In this document: piece by piece, positions 51,290-64,000 of the stretch | How the letters are laid out: every line of letters starts with the position of its first letter | How positions within the stretch are numbered: the stretch's first letter is position 1 | From: Certhia americana | Taxonomy: Eukaryota > Chordata > Aves > Passeriformes > Certhiidae | DNA: 64,000 nt | Assembly (NCBI GenBank): GCA_018697195.1 | Contig: CM031857.1 | Coordinates: 61,435,774-61,499,773 of the forward strand | Direction of reading: 5' to 3' | Position numbers and translations under genes: made by a program | The notes under the pieces: generated by a model | Database searches by the model: none | Seen by the model: the letters and a program-made list of their open reading frames with translations, nothing else | Told to the model about the DNA's origin: nothing

Positions 51290-54200
51290 GATATGGTCTC
51301 CAAATATAAAGTTATTGATACAAAACCACACAGTTTCTCTTGCGCTGGTTTATTCTGCTAGTGGATTTCGAACAAGACAACAAAAAATCTTTAGTTTAAT
51401 TAATGAAATCGGTGAAATGATCATTATTAATTAAGAAACATCATGGAGAAATAATTTAAATAAATTATCATCATGTGCCTGTGTAGTATCTGTGAAGATT
51501 GGTTTGGCTCAGGAGAGTAGGAAACCATCGTATTTCAATACACTTATCTTGGTATTTTCTGCTCTCAGAGAATTATTTCTTACAGAAAAAATAGTCATTT
51601 GCTTTATGACCAGCTTAGGTTCATAGGATAATCTTTTTTCTTCCTTCTTGTACTAATTCAACGTCAAACCTAAGTTACAGTCAGTTATATGAACTGTCAT
51701 AATATTTTGTGATTATGTCTTTTGTTGTTCTTTCTAAATACTAGACATGGTTTTACTCATAAACACAATTAACACAAGTGGTTGTATAGTAGTTTGATTG
51801 TTGCCTGTGACAAGACTACAAGTGTGAGAATACTCCTGAAACAGATGCATATTCATACAAAAGTTTAAGTTTAAAGAATGGACAACACCATAATTTATAA
51901 ATACATTTGAAAACTTATTATGCGTGAGGACTCATCTGTCACTAAAACTAAAACATATGCTGATTCTATTAACCTAGAGACATGATTACACTAGCATGTT
52001 ATAATGTGCATCCTTTCACCCTCGAACCCCACCCCCAAAAATCTAAATAAAAGATTTTTTTTTTTCCATATAAAGTGCATATTTTCAAATATGATTACAT
52101 TTTTCAAATTTTTCAACCTTTTAGCAATATTATCATAGACCTATGACCTTTATCCATAGCATGAAAAGCAATAATATGGTAGTATACTTGTCCTTGCTTA
52201 GATCAAATATGGTGGGTTTTGTATAATAATTAGATTTCATGTCACTGGGAGAGGAGGACTATAAGAGCCAAAAAATTTTGGCCTACCTTTCTGCATGTCT
52301 AACTTCTTTATGTTGATTTGAGCAAGCTTTGATTCAGTCTCCTGAAACTTTATTATAGGATTTTGCTTTATTCAGTCACTCATATATTCATATATTTCTT
52401 TCAAGTCAGCATTTCTTAGCGTCCTGGAATATTCACAGTCTTTCTTAGGTGACTAGAAAATCCCTGTGACTTTGAAGTTTTCAGAAATATTAATAATCTT
52501 ATGTTTAGGTCACAGAAATAAATAAATTAAAACCAAGTGTAAAACTAAGGTAAGATTTCATTGCAAACCCTTCCAAATATTTTTGTTTGAATTTTTTTGT
52601 TTGCTTGTTCACTTCTCATAGAAAAGTGACCAAAATTTAGATTTTTTTTTTTTTTTCCCCAATTTAACAAATTATAGATATAGGTCAATTTATAATAGAG
52701 TGGGCAAATTTTAATGATCATAAATTAACTTCTGAAGGTGTTAGATTCCATTTTCTTCCATAAAACACCATCAGAATTTATCCACCTCACAAAAGGAAAT
52801 GTCAGCTCAGAAGTTTTCAGCCTTAAGTCATTTGGCTTGCTTTTGTCTTCAAGAAAGGTCAGGATAATATTTCTGGAATCAGATAAATTCTTTGGATTAC
52901 TAAATTCCTACATCATATAGGTGATTTGTTTTTATCTTGAGAAAAGAGTCACCAGCTTCAGAGTAATTTATATCTTTTGAACACCTTTAATTAAGCACTT
53001 AATGTTCACTACCATCCAAGAAGCGTGAGCTTTAGTAATGGAATACACTGAGATTACTGCATCCCTTTTTTGCCCTCCCTGGCAGTAAAAATGGCTGTAG
53101 GTAGTAAATGATGTTTTTTTATTTTGTAAAATAACAGGTGGTGCAAATATGAATGAGAAATCTTGGTTACTTTGTAGTTTGTTGCACTGCAGAACACTTA
53201 AAAGATTACATCAGCTTTGTGGGCTTTGTTTTCCCCAAAGGGTTTCCTGCAACAGAATTGTAACTTTGTCCTTGCCAAGAAAAGTCAAACGGAATATTAA
53301 AAAGGCAGCAGAGCATATACCTGAACAACTGCAAATGAGACAAAATGGAAATGCACTGTGCAAGTGGTAAAGATTTAGCAGCCTTCCTAGACTTAAAATG
53401 ACTATGGGGTAGGTAACAGTCAACACACACTACCCTTCCCTTCTCACCTCCCTGAGGGAAGAAATCAACCCCAACAACCCACCATAGTAAGTGAACTCAG
53501 AGGTAAGTAACTGTTGGAAAGGTAGTAATCTTTTTCAACATTTATCTACAAAGTCTTTTGAAGTAAAGATGTTTTACAAGTCTTTATGTATCCCTCTGCT
53601 AATACAGAGGATGAGTTCTGGTCCAGCAGAAATGATATTTCTGTACATAGGTAAACAGAGATATAATTATAGATATTCAACATGTATAATTCTTTGCATA
53701 AAATATATTTCCAAAACTAATCCATATTTCTGTGACTTTCTTCTGAAATTATGGAAGAAATTGAGGGCAATAGTGAGATCAATTTGAGCTGTGCTCCTGC
53801 ATAATTTAAATCCTGGTCCCAAGAGCAATAATTACATAGTTTGCAAATAACTTTGCATTGGTATGTGAAATGAGACATTGTTAAAGTCAAATAATTTTCT
53901 TTAACATTCTATAAATTGATTGCATGTAACATTTTATTGAGATTTTTCCTTTTCCAAATTGTACTGCAATCCAAATAAGGCTTTCTTTTCCCAAAGATAT
54001 AATTATCACTTTCCACATGTCTGATCCAGTAGTTTCCCCATTCATTCATTTGCTTTTTTTCACTTTCTATTAACATCTCATGGTTTTATTTCTAAGGCTA
54101 ATAAACCTGAGTAGAAGCAGGAATCCATATCTACAGAATTATTTTAGCACTTAGTTGGAAACTAAATACCAAAACCGAAGTTAGTGTTATACGTTGCAAT

Positions 54201-57200
54201 CATAATATTTTAAGGATATCTGTTTACAGATATGTAATTTGTTTCAGAAAGTCTTGGGCACACAAAAAATTATAGGAGCTCTTTCCATTTGAAAGTATTT
54301 TTTTCCAGGAGTTAAAAAATATGTAAGCATACATAAAATACTCTAAGGATAGGAAAAAAAAAAAAATCTGGGATTTATATTAGACAGAAATGTTTCAAAC
54401 ACATTCAAATGTCTCAGGAAAGCTCAGCTGTTACCAAGATCAAAAAGGTCATGAAGTTTTTTCTGTCTTCTAGTGGCACATGGGCTGCAAATATGGTATC
54501 TGTAGTGATTCAACAGCTACAGTCTGAAGTACAGCAATAGCAATGTAAGGCTACAAGTTGGGTAAAGATAGTACTATCTCCAAACACAACAGTTTTGTCC
54601 AAAGTCACTTCATATTCTAAAAGCTGTGTTTTTAAGTCAAGAATGCTCCATTTCACCAATGAACAATTCAATATTAGCCTGGAATTGGAAACAGGAAATC
54701 ATCATTCACACAGAAGCAAAGCATCATCATATATTTCCAGTAATGTGTGACTTAATGCATATAGCTGGAAAGGTGAATGTGATTAACTAAATAGACTATG
54801 CACATCATTCAAATATACATAATAAATTTAATTTATGCATGTAAATCAGATAGTTTGTCTATGACTGATGCATACAGAGATTTAAAAAGTAACATAATTT
54901 TGAAATTGCTGCAATTTTCTGCTCAAGTGAGTGCATGCATGCATGGTTTAATTTCTATCCCTTGGAATTTTATAAATGCCTTTAAAAACTCTTTTAAAAC
55001 AATATGTTACCTTTAGGGAAATGCTTAAGGCTTAATAACATAGTATTCAGCAAAATGCATGTTGCTATTTTAGGTCTCCTAATCCTCTCCTTGTTGTTAT
55101 AGTCTCACATTTTCTTACATAGCATGTGTGCTTTACCCATGAAAACAGGAAACTATTGAAAAGATCAGTTTAGCCTTGTGTATTATTGACTTTACTCATG
55201 TAAAATGAATATGATGTTGCTCTGTCATATTAGAAATTTTGTGCAGTGATAGGAACAGAGAATACAAACCCACAGTATTTGTTTTTAAATCTGAGTAAAA
55301 CTCTAAATTGCTCAGATTGCATTTGTGTAAACATAAAAATTCCCAGGCATTGATAGTAATGGCACACTATAAATGTGCTAATGAACAAATTTGAACCTTG
55401 AAAGAATCTTCTTTTAAAACATAATCGGAAGAAAACAATTTATCCTTTCAGTCTGAGTCTCACTCCATCCAACCATAATTTCTATTCAAACTGTTACTCT
55501 GATTTAATTTTTTCTTTGTTTCTAACAAATCTGTAAATCATTTAATAAAAATTAGGATTGTAGAAAGCCTCACTCTTTCATGATTAGACAAAGTTAAACA
55601 CCCTCCCCACCTAGTTTAATAAGGAAAATTTCAAAATTTCCTTGTGTTTCACCCTGCGCAGATTACACAAACTTCTTGTTTTCAAAGAGTTTTCTTAGCT
55701 TTATCTTAAAAGTACAACATTTTTTTCAGTACCATGCAGATTTATATGATAGTACAACATGGCCTCTTGTCTTGGTGTCAGCTGATATACTAAATAATTA
55801 ACACATTTGCCTTTCTTCCTGTCTACTCATAACACCTTTCCTATTATCTCAGCTAATCTTTCATTTGGTGTTCATCAGTGAACCTGTAGTAGTAGGTTCC
55901 TCTTGAACCTTAGGAAGCCTTCTGTGGGCGGCTGCCTTGAGATGAACAGCGACACATTTCAAGAGAAGCTATGCAGTTTTCAGTGCATGATTAGTCTTTT
56001 AAACCCCATTGTAATTCTGGCAATGAGCCCTTTGAACAGACTCCTGTTAGATAAATATTATTTAACTTTCTGGAAGCATAAAATTAGTTTATACAATTAT
56101 TATGGTAATTTATTAATATAATTGTTGTATATCATATGGCAGAATGTTAGAATATTGTGTGTGATTATAGACATAATGTTTTCCTCAGAAAGTAAAATCT
56201 GATTAACTGCATCATCTAACAGTTAAAACAAAAAGTAAATAAAAGCAATTTACATAAATTCATTGGTATTTTCAAACCTTGTTCTGCAACACTCTGTATA
56301 TGCACTCATGTTCTTCACCCTAGCAGAGGAAGACTATGAATAGTAGCAATAAAGCCATAAATTACTCAAAAACCTTATGCATTGCATACCATATTTCCAC
56401 TCTAGATTATATACAATTAAAACAAATTATTTCAGTAACAATGACATGATCTTCTCTGTTTAATTTAATACACTCATAAAGATTCAATCTTATTGAGATA
56501 ATATGGCATATTTCTGATGTTTAAATCCAACAAATTCATAGATGCAAGATGTGTGGTAAACCAGTCTGCCTTGTGGAAAGGTCAGCCTAATACAAAAGAC
56601 CAAAGAAAAATACAAAAGCTATGAACCATGAAGCTGCCAAACTATTACATGTGCAGCATCTGACAAAACAAACTAGGTGTTTAAAGCTAGGCATAACTTT
56701 CCACTGAAGTGATAATAATTTAAGCTGAACATTTTTTAAACAATGAAGCAACATGCATATTTTATTTACATCAATGTCTTCATTTAGACTTTCTCTTTTG
56801 AATAATTTCCCTGAAATATAGGCAGGCACTCTGACTGCAAAATTTGCCATGCCACAGCTGACAGTAATGTTGTTAAGCAACAGAGAGAAGAATGCCATTA
56901 TCTTCAGAGGAGCTAGTGTGAGGATCTGAATGATATCCTACACCTTTCTATGCTTAGACTTGGCTGCTCTTGCTGTGTGAACATATCTTAGCAACAGTTT
57001 ATACTCAGCAGAATTTATAATTACTAAAACTGAGAAAAGCAATGAAGCATGCATTTTAATTGTGGAGAAATGTAACCCTTGAGAAAAACCATACATGAGA
57101 AAATGTAAGACAAATGGATTAATTTTAAAATGGGTAGTTGCATGTTTTGGTCACACTCAGGAGACAGTGAACTTGCAAAATACAGAAATAGAAACTTTCG

Positions 57201-60200
57201 TGAGGATAAAATCAAAATAATTAGTGAATAGTGTCAGTGAATATGTCTGAAAATACAGGATAAGGGCATCTGAAAGTGAAATACAGACAATATAAATTAG
57301 AAAATGCAAAGAAAGCAGGCTAGTGAAATGAGTTCTAATTCTATCTGTTTGGCACTAATTTTTCCATTAGTTATCAATTAATTCACTTCATTCATTTCAT
57401 CTGCCTTTCATCTCATTTTCAATATTTTGATTTGGAGTCTAATAATTTACTTTATTATTTCACAGAGTACCATGGTGATTAACAAATTATTGGAATTTGG
57501 AATACCAAATTCCTTACCTTTGGAATTGTATGACATTTACAGCCTAGAAATATTGCACACTATGCTGATTGTTGGTTGTGGCATTTGCAGAGATGTCATA
57601 GAAGACTTTTGGAATTTCTGCTTAATGTTTATCTTGTGCATATACTTACAACAGAGAAAAGCTGTGCAAGAAACCCAGCCATAATGACTTCTTAGCTTTG
57701 TAGATAAAAGACGAGAAGTAGATGAGAGTGCAAAAGTAAATATCTAATGCATATCTGTTTCTGTAACAGGAAAATAAAATAAAATTTGGATTCTTCAGTT
57801 TGTGTATGGAAGATCACAGTTGTAAGGCTGCTTGTTTAACATATAGATACCTCTGACAAAGGGGCAACTGCTTTAAGGATATCTTCTTTTAACGTAAGGT
57901 GCAGAATTTCATTTACAGAGGACTGACTTAATTTGAGCAAGCTCCCATTGACATGAACACATTACACAAGCAAATTTTGAAAACTGAAAGCATTGCCTGT
58001 TTACTCAGTCTGTTAGGCATGGTGTGATTTAAATATTGAACAAAATTAAAAGCTCAGTTACAGACTTCAAGAGAAATAGAAATCCTGATAATGGTGACTA
58101 GTAAGAGGGAAATTTACTTTTACTGTATTATATTTCAGAAAAGGAAAAAAAAAAAAAAAGGAGAAAAAAAAAAAAAAAGATAGTTCTAAGAAACACTGCT
58201 ACTTAGGCTAAAGTTTCTACTAACTTAGGTTTTCACTAATGTCTTAGCACTGGCACCCAGCACAGTGAAGACCTGGAGTAGTCTGTCAGCTCAAATCGTA
58301 CTTCTAAGCATCTTATTTCATTTCACAGCTTGTGAGCAACAGAGTCTTTGTCTTCCTCTTCATCTTTCCTCTTTCTTTTAAATAATAGCTTTTGACATTT
58401 TCCAGGTCTGGACCCTATTGTCTTAACTAAGGTTAATCACACAGTCATGTTTAAGTGCCGTGTATTAGTTCAGATATTTGTATTTTATTTCAATTAGTAC
58501 TTTTATTTTACATTTCACATTTGGCACTTTCTTCAAACGAGCTAAATTAAATAATATAAAATAAATGTGCTTAGTGATTCATTTAATGTAAGTATTCTTT
58601 TCAACACCAGATACTTGTAGAAAGCTCCTTCCTTGAGTTTCCCCGTAATCTTCTCTGCATTTTTGTACTGCAGGACAATGGGTAGAGATGCAGAGTTGCT
58701 GGCTTTTCCTAATGCAAATCTCACAAAAGAAAGAAAATAGCATATGGGCTATTGCAATGCATATGGGCCTAATCTAGTCACCTTCATGAAAAACATCAAG
58801 AGGAATAATATGGCTGTACTTCTGCCATATTGCAGCAACTTTCCTTGACTCTAGAACAGCTAAATGAGGTTAAGCTCTAGTGTGTTTTATCTGCATTACA
58901 ATTAACCTTTCTGTTGCAGATGCAGAGCTTTGAGAGGTTTTTCGGCTTCCTCTGCCAATAAAATCTATAAAAGTCAGTAAGTGAGTAAGGTTATCACCAG
59001 AGCTATGTTACTGGTATAATTTTGTTGTTAGAAAACTCTTACATAAAAAACACCTAAGAAAAAAGAAATACAAATACCCATTCTTTCATTATCAGAATTC
59101 AGTCAAAAAAGTAACAGAAAGAAAGGTAAACTGTAATGTCTCCCTCTTTTGCCTTAAAAAAAAAAAAAAAAAAAAAAAGAGAGAGAGAGAAATATTCTCA
59201 GCAGGTTAACAAACAGCCTTTTTGGTGCTCTTTGCAGCTAAAAGCAGATTTACCTCTTGGCTTGCTGAATGCACTTTAACAGTGTTCTATTTGCACTTCA
59301 GGAGTAACTCCAGAAGCCCCAAAGGAAAAAAGACAAAGAACTTTTCTAGCAGTTTTCAAAAGCAACAGCAAGAATTGAGCTATATATGAGGCTTGGGATA
59401 TTGTTAAAAGGGGTGAAAAAGGAAATTGGGGAAGAGGGCAGTAACTGGAGAGCAGAAGGTTAGAAGCTGGCTGCTCATTTGGGGGATTTGTATTGAGAAA
59501 GAGATCAGGCTTGTTTAGATGGTTGAATGATTTCTTCTGGGAGATGTGATTTTCTGCCTGTACTGTGTAGAAGGAAAGGGAAAATCAGGAATAATTATTT
59601 TTGGCAGCGTTAGGTAATTCCCAGTCCCAGCCATCTTAATTTGGTCACCAGCTGTTACTGCTGAAAAGTATTTTGTGTTACACAGTATTAATTCTCCATT
59701 TGTGTTCGTCTTTCTGATTGCTATTGCTTTCTCTGTTGTATTTATTCTAAATTTCTTGGTGTTTTTAAGAAATCCTGCTTTACAGTTCTAGAATATTTAC
59801 AGCCCTTAATTTATTGATATGTTTACTCACAGATACAGCTCTTTCTGAACATGTTTTTGGTCTGAAAAAAATTGGTCTTTTTCAGTTCATATAATTAATG
59901 TGTTGCATGTTGGGCATATTGCTGAAGTTTGCCATGCTGCTGAAAGCCAGTCTAAAGTACCTGAATAGGGAAAATCAGTGAGAAAGGTTTAAAGATTTAT
60001 GGTATCCCTATTAATGTGGTCACACATTATCTGGGAAACTTGCAAAAAAACCCAGAACCATAAAATATTACAAATCTCCATTAAAAAAAGAAATTGTGCA
60101 CTTAAAACCTTTTATGCAACAGAAGATCTGATAGCCCAGTGACTAATGTCATGTGACAAAATAAAAGAGAAGCTAAGTCTTAGAGTCTACCATGCCAGGG

Positions 60201-61439
60201 CTAAACTATACTTTTTATTCTGTTTTAACTACATATTCAAGTTTGGCCCTCAATTATCCATATTGCCAATGTACTGGTTTAATTTCTGACTGAATTTGGC
60301 ACACGTACTGTTTTTCCAATTGGGAAAATTATTTTGGAGGTGAACAGTACAGAGCAACAGAGACAATCTTGCCAAAAGTACACTCAGCTTTTTTTTTCCA
60401 ATGGTTTCTCACTAATATCTCCCTATGTACTCAAATCTAGTATTTAGTCAGTTTAATAATTAAAAGATGCTTTGAATCTTTGTGTCAAAGTATCTGACGC
60501 CAGAGTGATACCTAATAGCTGGAGGGGGCACTCCAGTATCAGAAAACCACATGGTTTAGCCCTGAGGAGAAAAAACCCAAACACATAGCAATGCAGGGCA
60601 TCTTCTGGAACACCTTTCAGGTTGTTACAGAACAGTCTGCTGATTCAAGTTTAAAATACAGTTATAGCCAAGTATACCTGATTTTTTACATTACTAGTGA
60701 AGGGTTGCAGTGTTAGATGAGCTTTTAGAGTACAGTCACTGGCACTTGTCTGTTCTTGCTTCAGCCTCAGTGCTTTCAGCCTGCAACAGTCCCCTAGAGA
60801 TCAAGTGGCTATTGACAATCTGTTGCAGTTGAAATCCTGAGAATTTTGTATGGAGTGAAGGTTTAGCACCATTTGGCTGCCCTCAAACCATGCCCATGAA
60901 TCTTTTTTTTTCCAACTGAGGCTTTCAAACTTTTCAATTTTCAAACTTTATCTGGGAGAAGATAACAAGAAGAAAACAGTCTGATCCAAAAAATAGGAAA
61001 ATGCCGTTAAATAGATTGAAGACTGAGAAGAAAAATTCTTACTGTGAAAACTTGATCAGTCTTAGTGAAAATGTTGGGAAACTGCCCTTTTATCATAGTC
61101 CTTCATTCCCTCCCTTAGTTCTTCCTGTGAACTCCAAAGCAAAGTAAGGCAACGAAAAGTAAGGAATATTTTTCAAAAGATGGTCAGTAACATCCTATGG
61201 CAGCTGATGGTGTTTAAAGTGAGAAAATGAATGTGGGAACTGCTTCTTTAATTCTAGATGGGATTTATCATTCCTTATATCTGAACCGGCAGAGCAAATC
61301 AGACATATATCTTCCATTTATTGTGAAAGATGCCGAAGGCAGATCTTCTTGTCACCCAAGAATGTAAGATACAGAAGAATACAACAGCAGTACATCATCT
61401 TCATTCAGTTTCTTCCTAAGAAGCAGAGGTATGGTACGG
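51289..61439. other. Unassigned AT-rich DNA, about 10 kb
   Basis: The longest stretch without a recognised element. Simple sequence includes A-rich runs at 58144-58180 and A23(GA)6 at 59156-59190. Plus frames of 98 codons (53491-53787) and 85 codons (57427-57684) and a minus frame of 103 codons (56587-56898) have no recognisable domains, and I do not call them genes. Undetected exons are possible. Confidence 0.5.
59156..59190. repeat. A23 followed by (GA)n
   Basis: A run of 23 A passes directly into about six GA units. Confidence 0.88.
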
Positions 61440-62162
61440 GGTTTAAAGAGACCAAGTACTTTGGCCATGGCAACCCCATGCAGCACTATGGGCTGGGGAC
61501 AGAGTGGCTGGACACAGGCAAGGAAGAAAAGGGCATGGGGGTACTGATTGACTACAGGCTGAACATGAGCCAGCATGTGCCCACATGAAGAAGACCATTG
61601 GTTGAGAAGACAACTGGCAACTGGGCCTGTATGAAGAATAATGTGACCAGCAGGACCAGGGAAGTAATTCTTTCCCTGTACTTGGCACTGGTGAAGCCAC
61701 ACCTTGAGTACTATGTTCCGTTCTGGGCCCCCTCAGTTTGGGAAAGATGTTGAGATGCTGGAGCATGTCCAAAAAAGGGCAACAAAGCTGGTGAAGGATC
61801 TGAAATACAAATTATGTGAGAATTTGCTGAGGGAGCTGGGGTTATTTAGCCTGGAGAAAAGGAGGCTCAGGATCACTTTTACAACTGCCTGAAAGGAGGG
61901 TGTAGCCAGGTGGGGATCAGTCTCTTCTCCCAGAAACCAGTGACAGATTAGAGGAGACAGTTTCAAACTGTGCCATTGGAGTTTTAGGAAGTTCTTCACA
62001 GGAAGGGTGATTGGGCTTTGCAATGGGAGGAGTCATCATCCCTGGAGGTGTTTAAAAAAAGACACTCAGTGCCATGGTGGTGTTGGCAAGGTGTTGTTAG
62101 TGAAAAGACCTATCTCAAAGGTCATTTTCAACCTAGCTGATTCTGCTATTCTTTGATTCTGT
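61440..62162 (+). mobile_element. CR1 LINE, 3' 0.7 kb
   Basis: Plus-strand CR1 from near the end of the reverse-transcriptase frame through the whole 3' UTR. Phrases in order: gggctggggacagagtggct, ctgaacatgagccagcatgt, gaccagcaggaccagggaag, tactatgttccgttctgggc, tggagcatgtccaaaaaagg, tttagcctggagaaaaggag, gttttaggaagttcttcaca, tccctggaggtgttt. It ends at a degraded terminal repeat, ctgctattctttgattctgt. It is the most complete 3' UTR in the window and a useful reference for the truncated copies. The 116-, 109- and 96-codon minus frames here are antisense shadows. Confidence 0.92.
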
Positions 62163-62589
62163 ACTATTTTCTTTTAATATTGCTTCCTGCTTTATTAATT
62201 CCTTCACTAAAAAAAAAAAAAAATTAAGAATATAGGAATCAATTACAAGTTTGGCTTTTAGTATATGAGGGAGAAGAGCCCTTAGGAAACAACATCTCCA
62301 TTTCAAAATGTAATAGACAAATACGACTTATACAGTCTCACACAAAAATATTAGTCTATGGGTGGAGTGAACCAGAAACATCCATGCTTGGGTTGCATGA
62401 AAATGACTTTACCCATGTAGGCTTTCATGTTAATGCCTTTGCCTCCTTCCACTTCCTTTCAAAAACACCGTTATCCATTTCTGTTGTCCTCTCAGAATAA
62501 AATAAATAAATTGTGTTGGGAGTTCTGTCTCTCTCAATACATGCAATTTAAACACGTACTAGGTGCTTATGTTGTCAATCTAAATTACC
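62163..62589. other. Unassigned DNA
   Basis: No gene or repeat recognised apart from a 15-16 base A run near 62210. Confidence 0.5.
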
Positions 62590-63470
62590 TTTGCACAAGG
62601 TTTATTTTGGGAGGGGAGGAATCAAAGGAGGGCGAGGGGACATATCTAAGGCATTTGGGGAGAAACAAGCATGAGGAAATGGAGGGATAAGGTAATTAAG
62701 GGGGACAGCTATCTGTAAACAATTGGGTGGTGGGTAAAACTGGATATGCCTGCACCTGATGAGCACAAGCTGTTATATCCTCTTATTAAGATCCATTTCT
62801 AATTATTTTCCTGTGTCAATCTCTGTTTGGTGAAGCTGAGCATGTAAAATCAAACCCTCATGGGGGTTTCTGTTTCAGCAGCTACAGTCCAAACCTGGGG
62901 GCAGAGCCATGAGTTAGTCGTGTCCGTGACTGGAGCAAGAGGGGCTGTGGAAGTGAGGGTGAGTGCTAGTGAAGGGTAGCCAGAAAGTAGATAAACTGTC
63001 CTGGGAGATAGGGAGGGGAAAGTGGGTCTTCGAAGGTAAGGCCATGGAAAGATCTGGTTATCAGAGCAACCAGGGAATCTTGGGCAGCTGCTGGAGGGAT
63101 TATGAGTCTGGGAGTTTCAAGGGACAAGACTTGCTGTTTTGTGCATGAAACTAGAAGCAACCACCCTGTGCAGTGTGAGCAACAAGGCCATGTTTGGTTT
63201 AGGTGAACCTTCTAGATTATACAATAATACACCTAAAACAGAAAAACCCATGGGAGAAATAGTTATACACAGAGGCCTGGCACTGTGGAGAAGTCAGGCT
63301 TGGAGTGGAACCATTACCTGTGGGTCTATGCTGTGTGCCAGTATTAGGGCACAGTGGGTGGGCTGGAATTGGTATCTCTGGTTCCCACCAGAACAGTTAG
63401 ACAGGACCTTGGAAGAGACCTCCACTGCTGTGAGAGTATCATGTTCAGAATGTGCAAGTATGAGATAAAA
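62590..63470 (+). other. G-rich block of unknown identity
   Basis: The plus strand is markedly G-rich compared with everything around it. It has GGG runs at 62609-62641 (G-quadruplex-like) and repeated gtgagg/gtgagt and ggtaag motifs near 62955-63040. The plus frames at 62963-63148 and 63139-63468 (61 and 109 codons) are rich in Trp, Gly and Ser, as G-rich sequence tends to be. I do not recognise them. It might be an unclassified retroelement, an exon-bearing region or a conserved element. Edges are set by composition only. Confidence 0.35.
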
Positions 63471-64000
63471 TAGAACTTTAAGAATAGAAATTGCTCACCC
63501 CTTCTTACACTCATCATGACTGAGAAATGTGTTTAAAACACAGAGGAAATTAGTTCTGCAGATGAACAAAGAAATATTTCTCTGTTCAAATGTCATTAGT
63601 AAAGCTGAATATGCTGCTAAAAATATCTTAAGCAACTTCTATCAACAAATTCCCTGCCTTTTTTTCACATATATCACAGGAAGTTTGTATTTCCCTTTGT
63701 CTTCCTCTGTGACAAGACCAATGCAGATTAAGTATTCTCTTCTCCCTTTTTAATATTTGAATCTGAGTACTGGCACACATAAAGATAGCAGTTTGATTGC
63801 TTTTTGGATATTTTTCTACTGTCAGGCACTGGGGAATTGCAATGCTGATTTGATTTTACAATCAAAGTCCGTGGATATGTTGAACAAATCAACTTCTAAA
63901 ATACAGTGTACAGCTATAGTTTTGAATATGACATCAGGAAAGAAAAATGAAGAAAAAAGTTTGACTTAAAGTCTTCTTGCAGTAGTTGTTTATGCTCAGT
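63471..64000. other. Unassigned AT-rich DNA to window end
   Basis: Plus frames of 74 and 70 codons (63529-63753, 63757-63969) have no recognised features. Nothing else is seen. Confidence 0.5.

Noticed and set aside
53491..53787. 98-codon plus frame
   Set aside because: It has Ile/Tyr/Lys-rich composition typical of AT-rich DNA, no recognisable domain and no convincing splice sites.
56587..56898. 103-codon minus frame with hydrophobic ends and an acceptor-like tract
   Set aside because: Its composition fits AT-rich chance sequence, there is no domain, and the supposed acceptor lies inside the frame. Not strong enough to list as a candidate exon.
58954..58973. CCAAT followed by TATAAAAG
   Set aside because: The two motifs are only about 7 bases apart, too close for a normal promoter, and no poly(A) signal or LTR ends accompany them.
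61352..62023. Minus frames of 96-116 codons
   Set aside because: They are antisense to the CR1 at 61440-62162.
1..64000. tRNA, rRNA, snRNA or SINE sequences
   Set aside because: I scanned for B-box-like GGTTCRA motifs and well-known small RNA and SINE head sequences. The few ggttcaaa hits (about 16134 and 18831) lack any tRNA context.

Overview
The window is nuclear DNA from a vertebrate, most probably a bird. At least seven stretches match CR1 LINE sequence. Two copies (36.9 kb and 51.2 kb) end in the ATTCTGTG-type terminal repeat typical of avian CR1, and a third (62.16 kb) ends in a degraded version of it. There are also at least four LTR-retrotransposon pieces of types seen in bird genomes. 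The background is AT-rich and CpG-poor, full of long A/T runs and microsatellites. No operons, tRNAs, rRNAs or CRISPR arrays are visible. The lineage within birds is not determined; a passerine is only a guess from the LTR types.

I recognise no host protein-coding gene. The longest reading frames are antisense or degraded repeat frames, or lie in ordinary AT-rich sequence. The segment is therefore intergenic or deep intronic DNA shaped by retrotransposons. The only non-repeat candidates for host function are an open minus-strand frame with splice-like signals near 17.7-18.0 kb, a CpG-rich patch at 46.5-46.7 kb, and a G-rich block at 62.6-63.5 kb. None has an assigned function.

Layout: 3.3-4.6 kb, an old minus-strand CR1 split by an LTR. 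8.2-9.2 kb, a minus-strand CR1 reaching into reverse transcriptase, with an internal deletion. 24.4-24.8 kb, a plus-strand CR1 fragment missing its 3' end. 29.5-32.1 kb, three LTRs in the same orientation, one preceded by a short retroviral-type reading frame. 32.28-32.40 kb and 34.27-34.43 kb, hexanucleotide microsatellites. 34.65-35.61 kb, a degraded avian ERV-type repeat. 36.56-36.97 kb, CR1 (+). 39.7-40.5 kb, CR1 (-). 50.95-51.26 kb, CR1 (+) running into a dinucleotide microsatellite. 61.4-62.2 kb, CR1 (+). The remainder is unassigned AT-rich DNA.

Repeat calls rest on my recognition of family sequence by eye, without a database search, so boundaries are approximate unless terminal motifs are cited. 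I found no evidence of a novel biological system. The most useful leads are the unexplained G-rich block, the LTR cluster, the CpG patch and the hexamer array that changes step by step.
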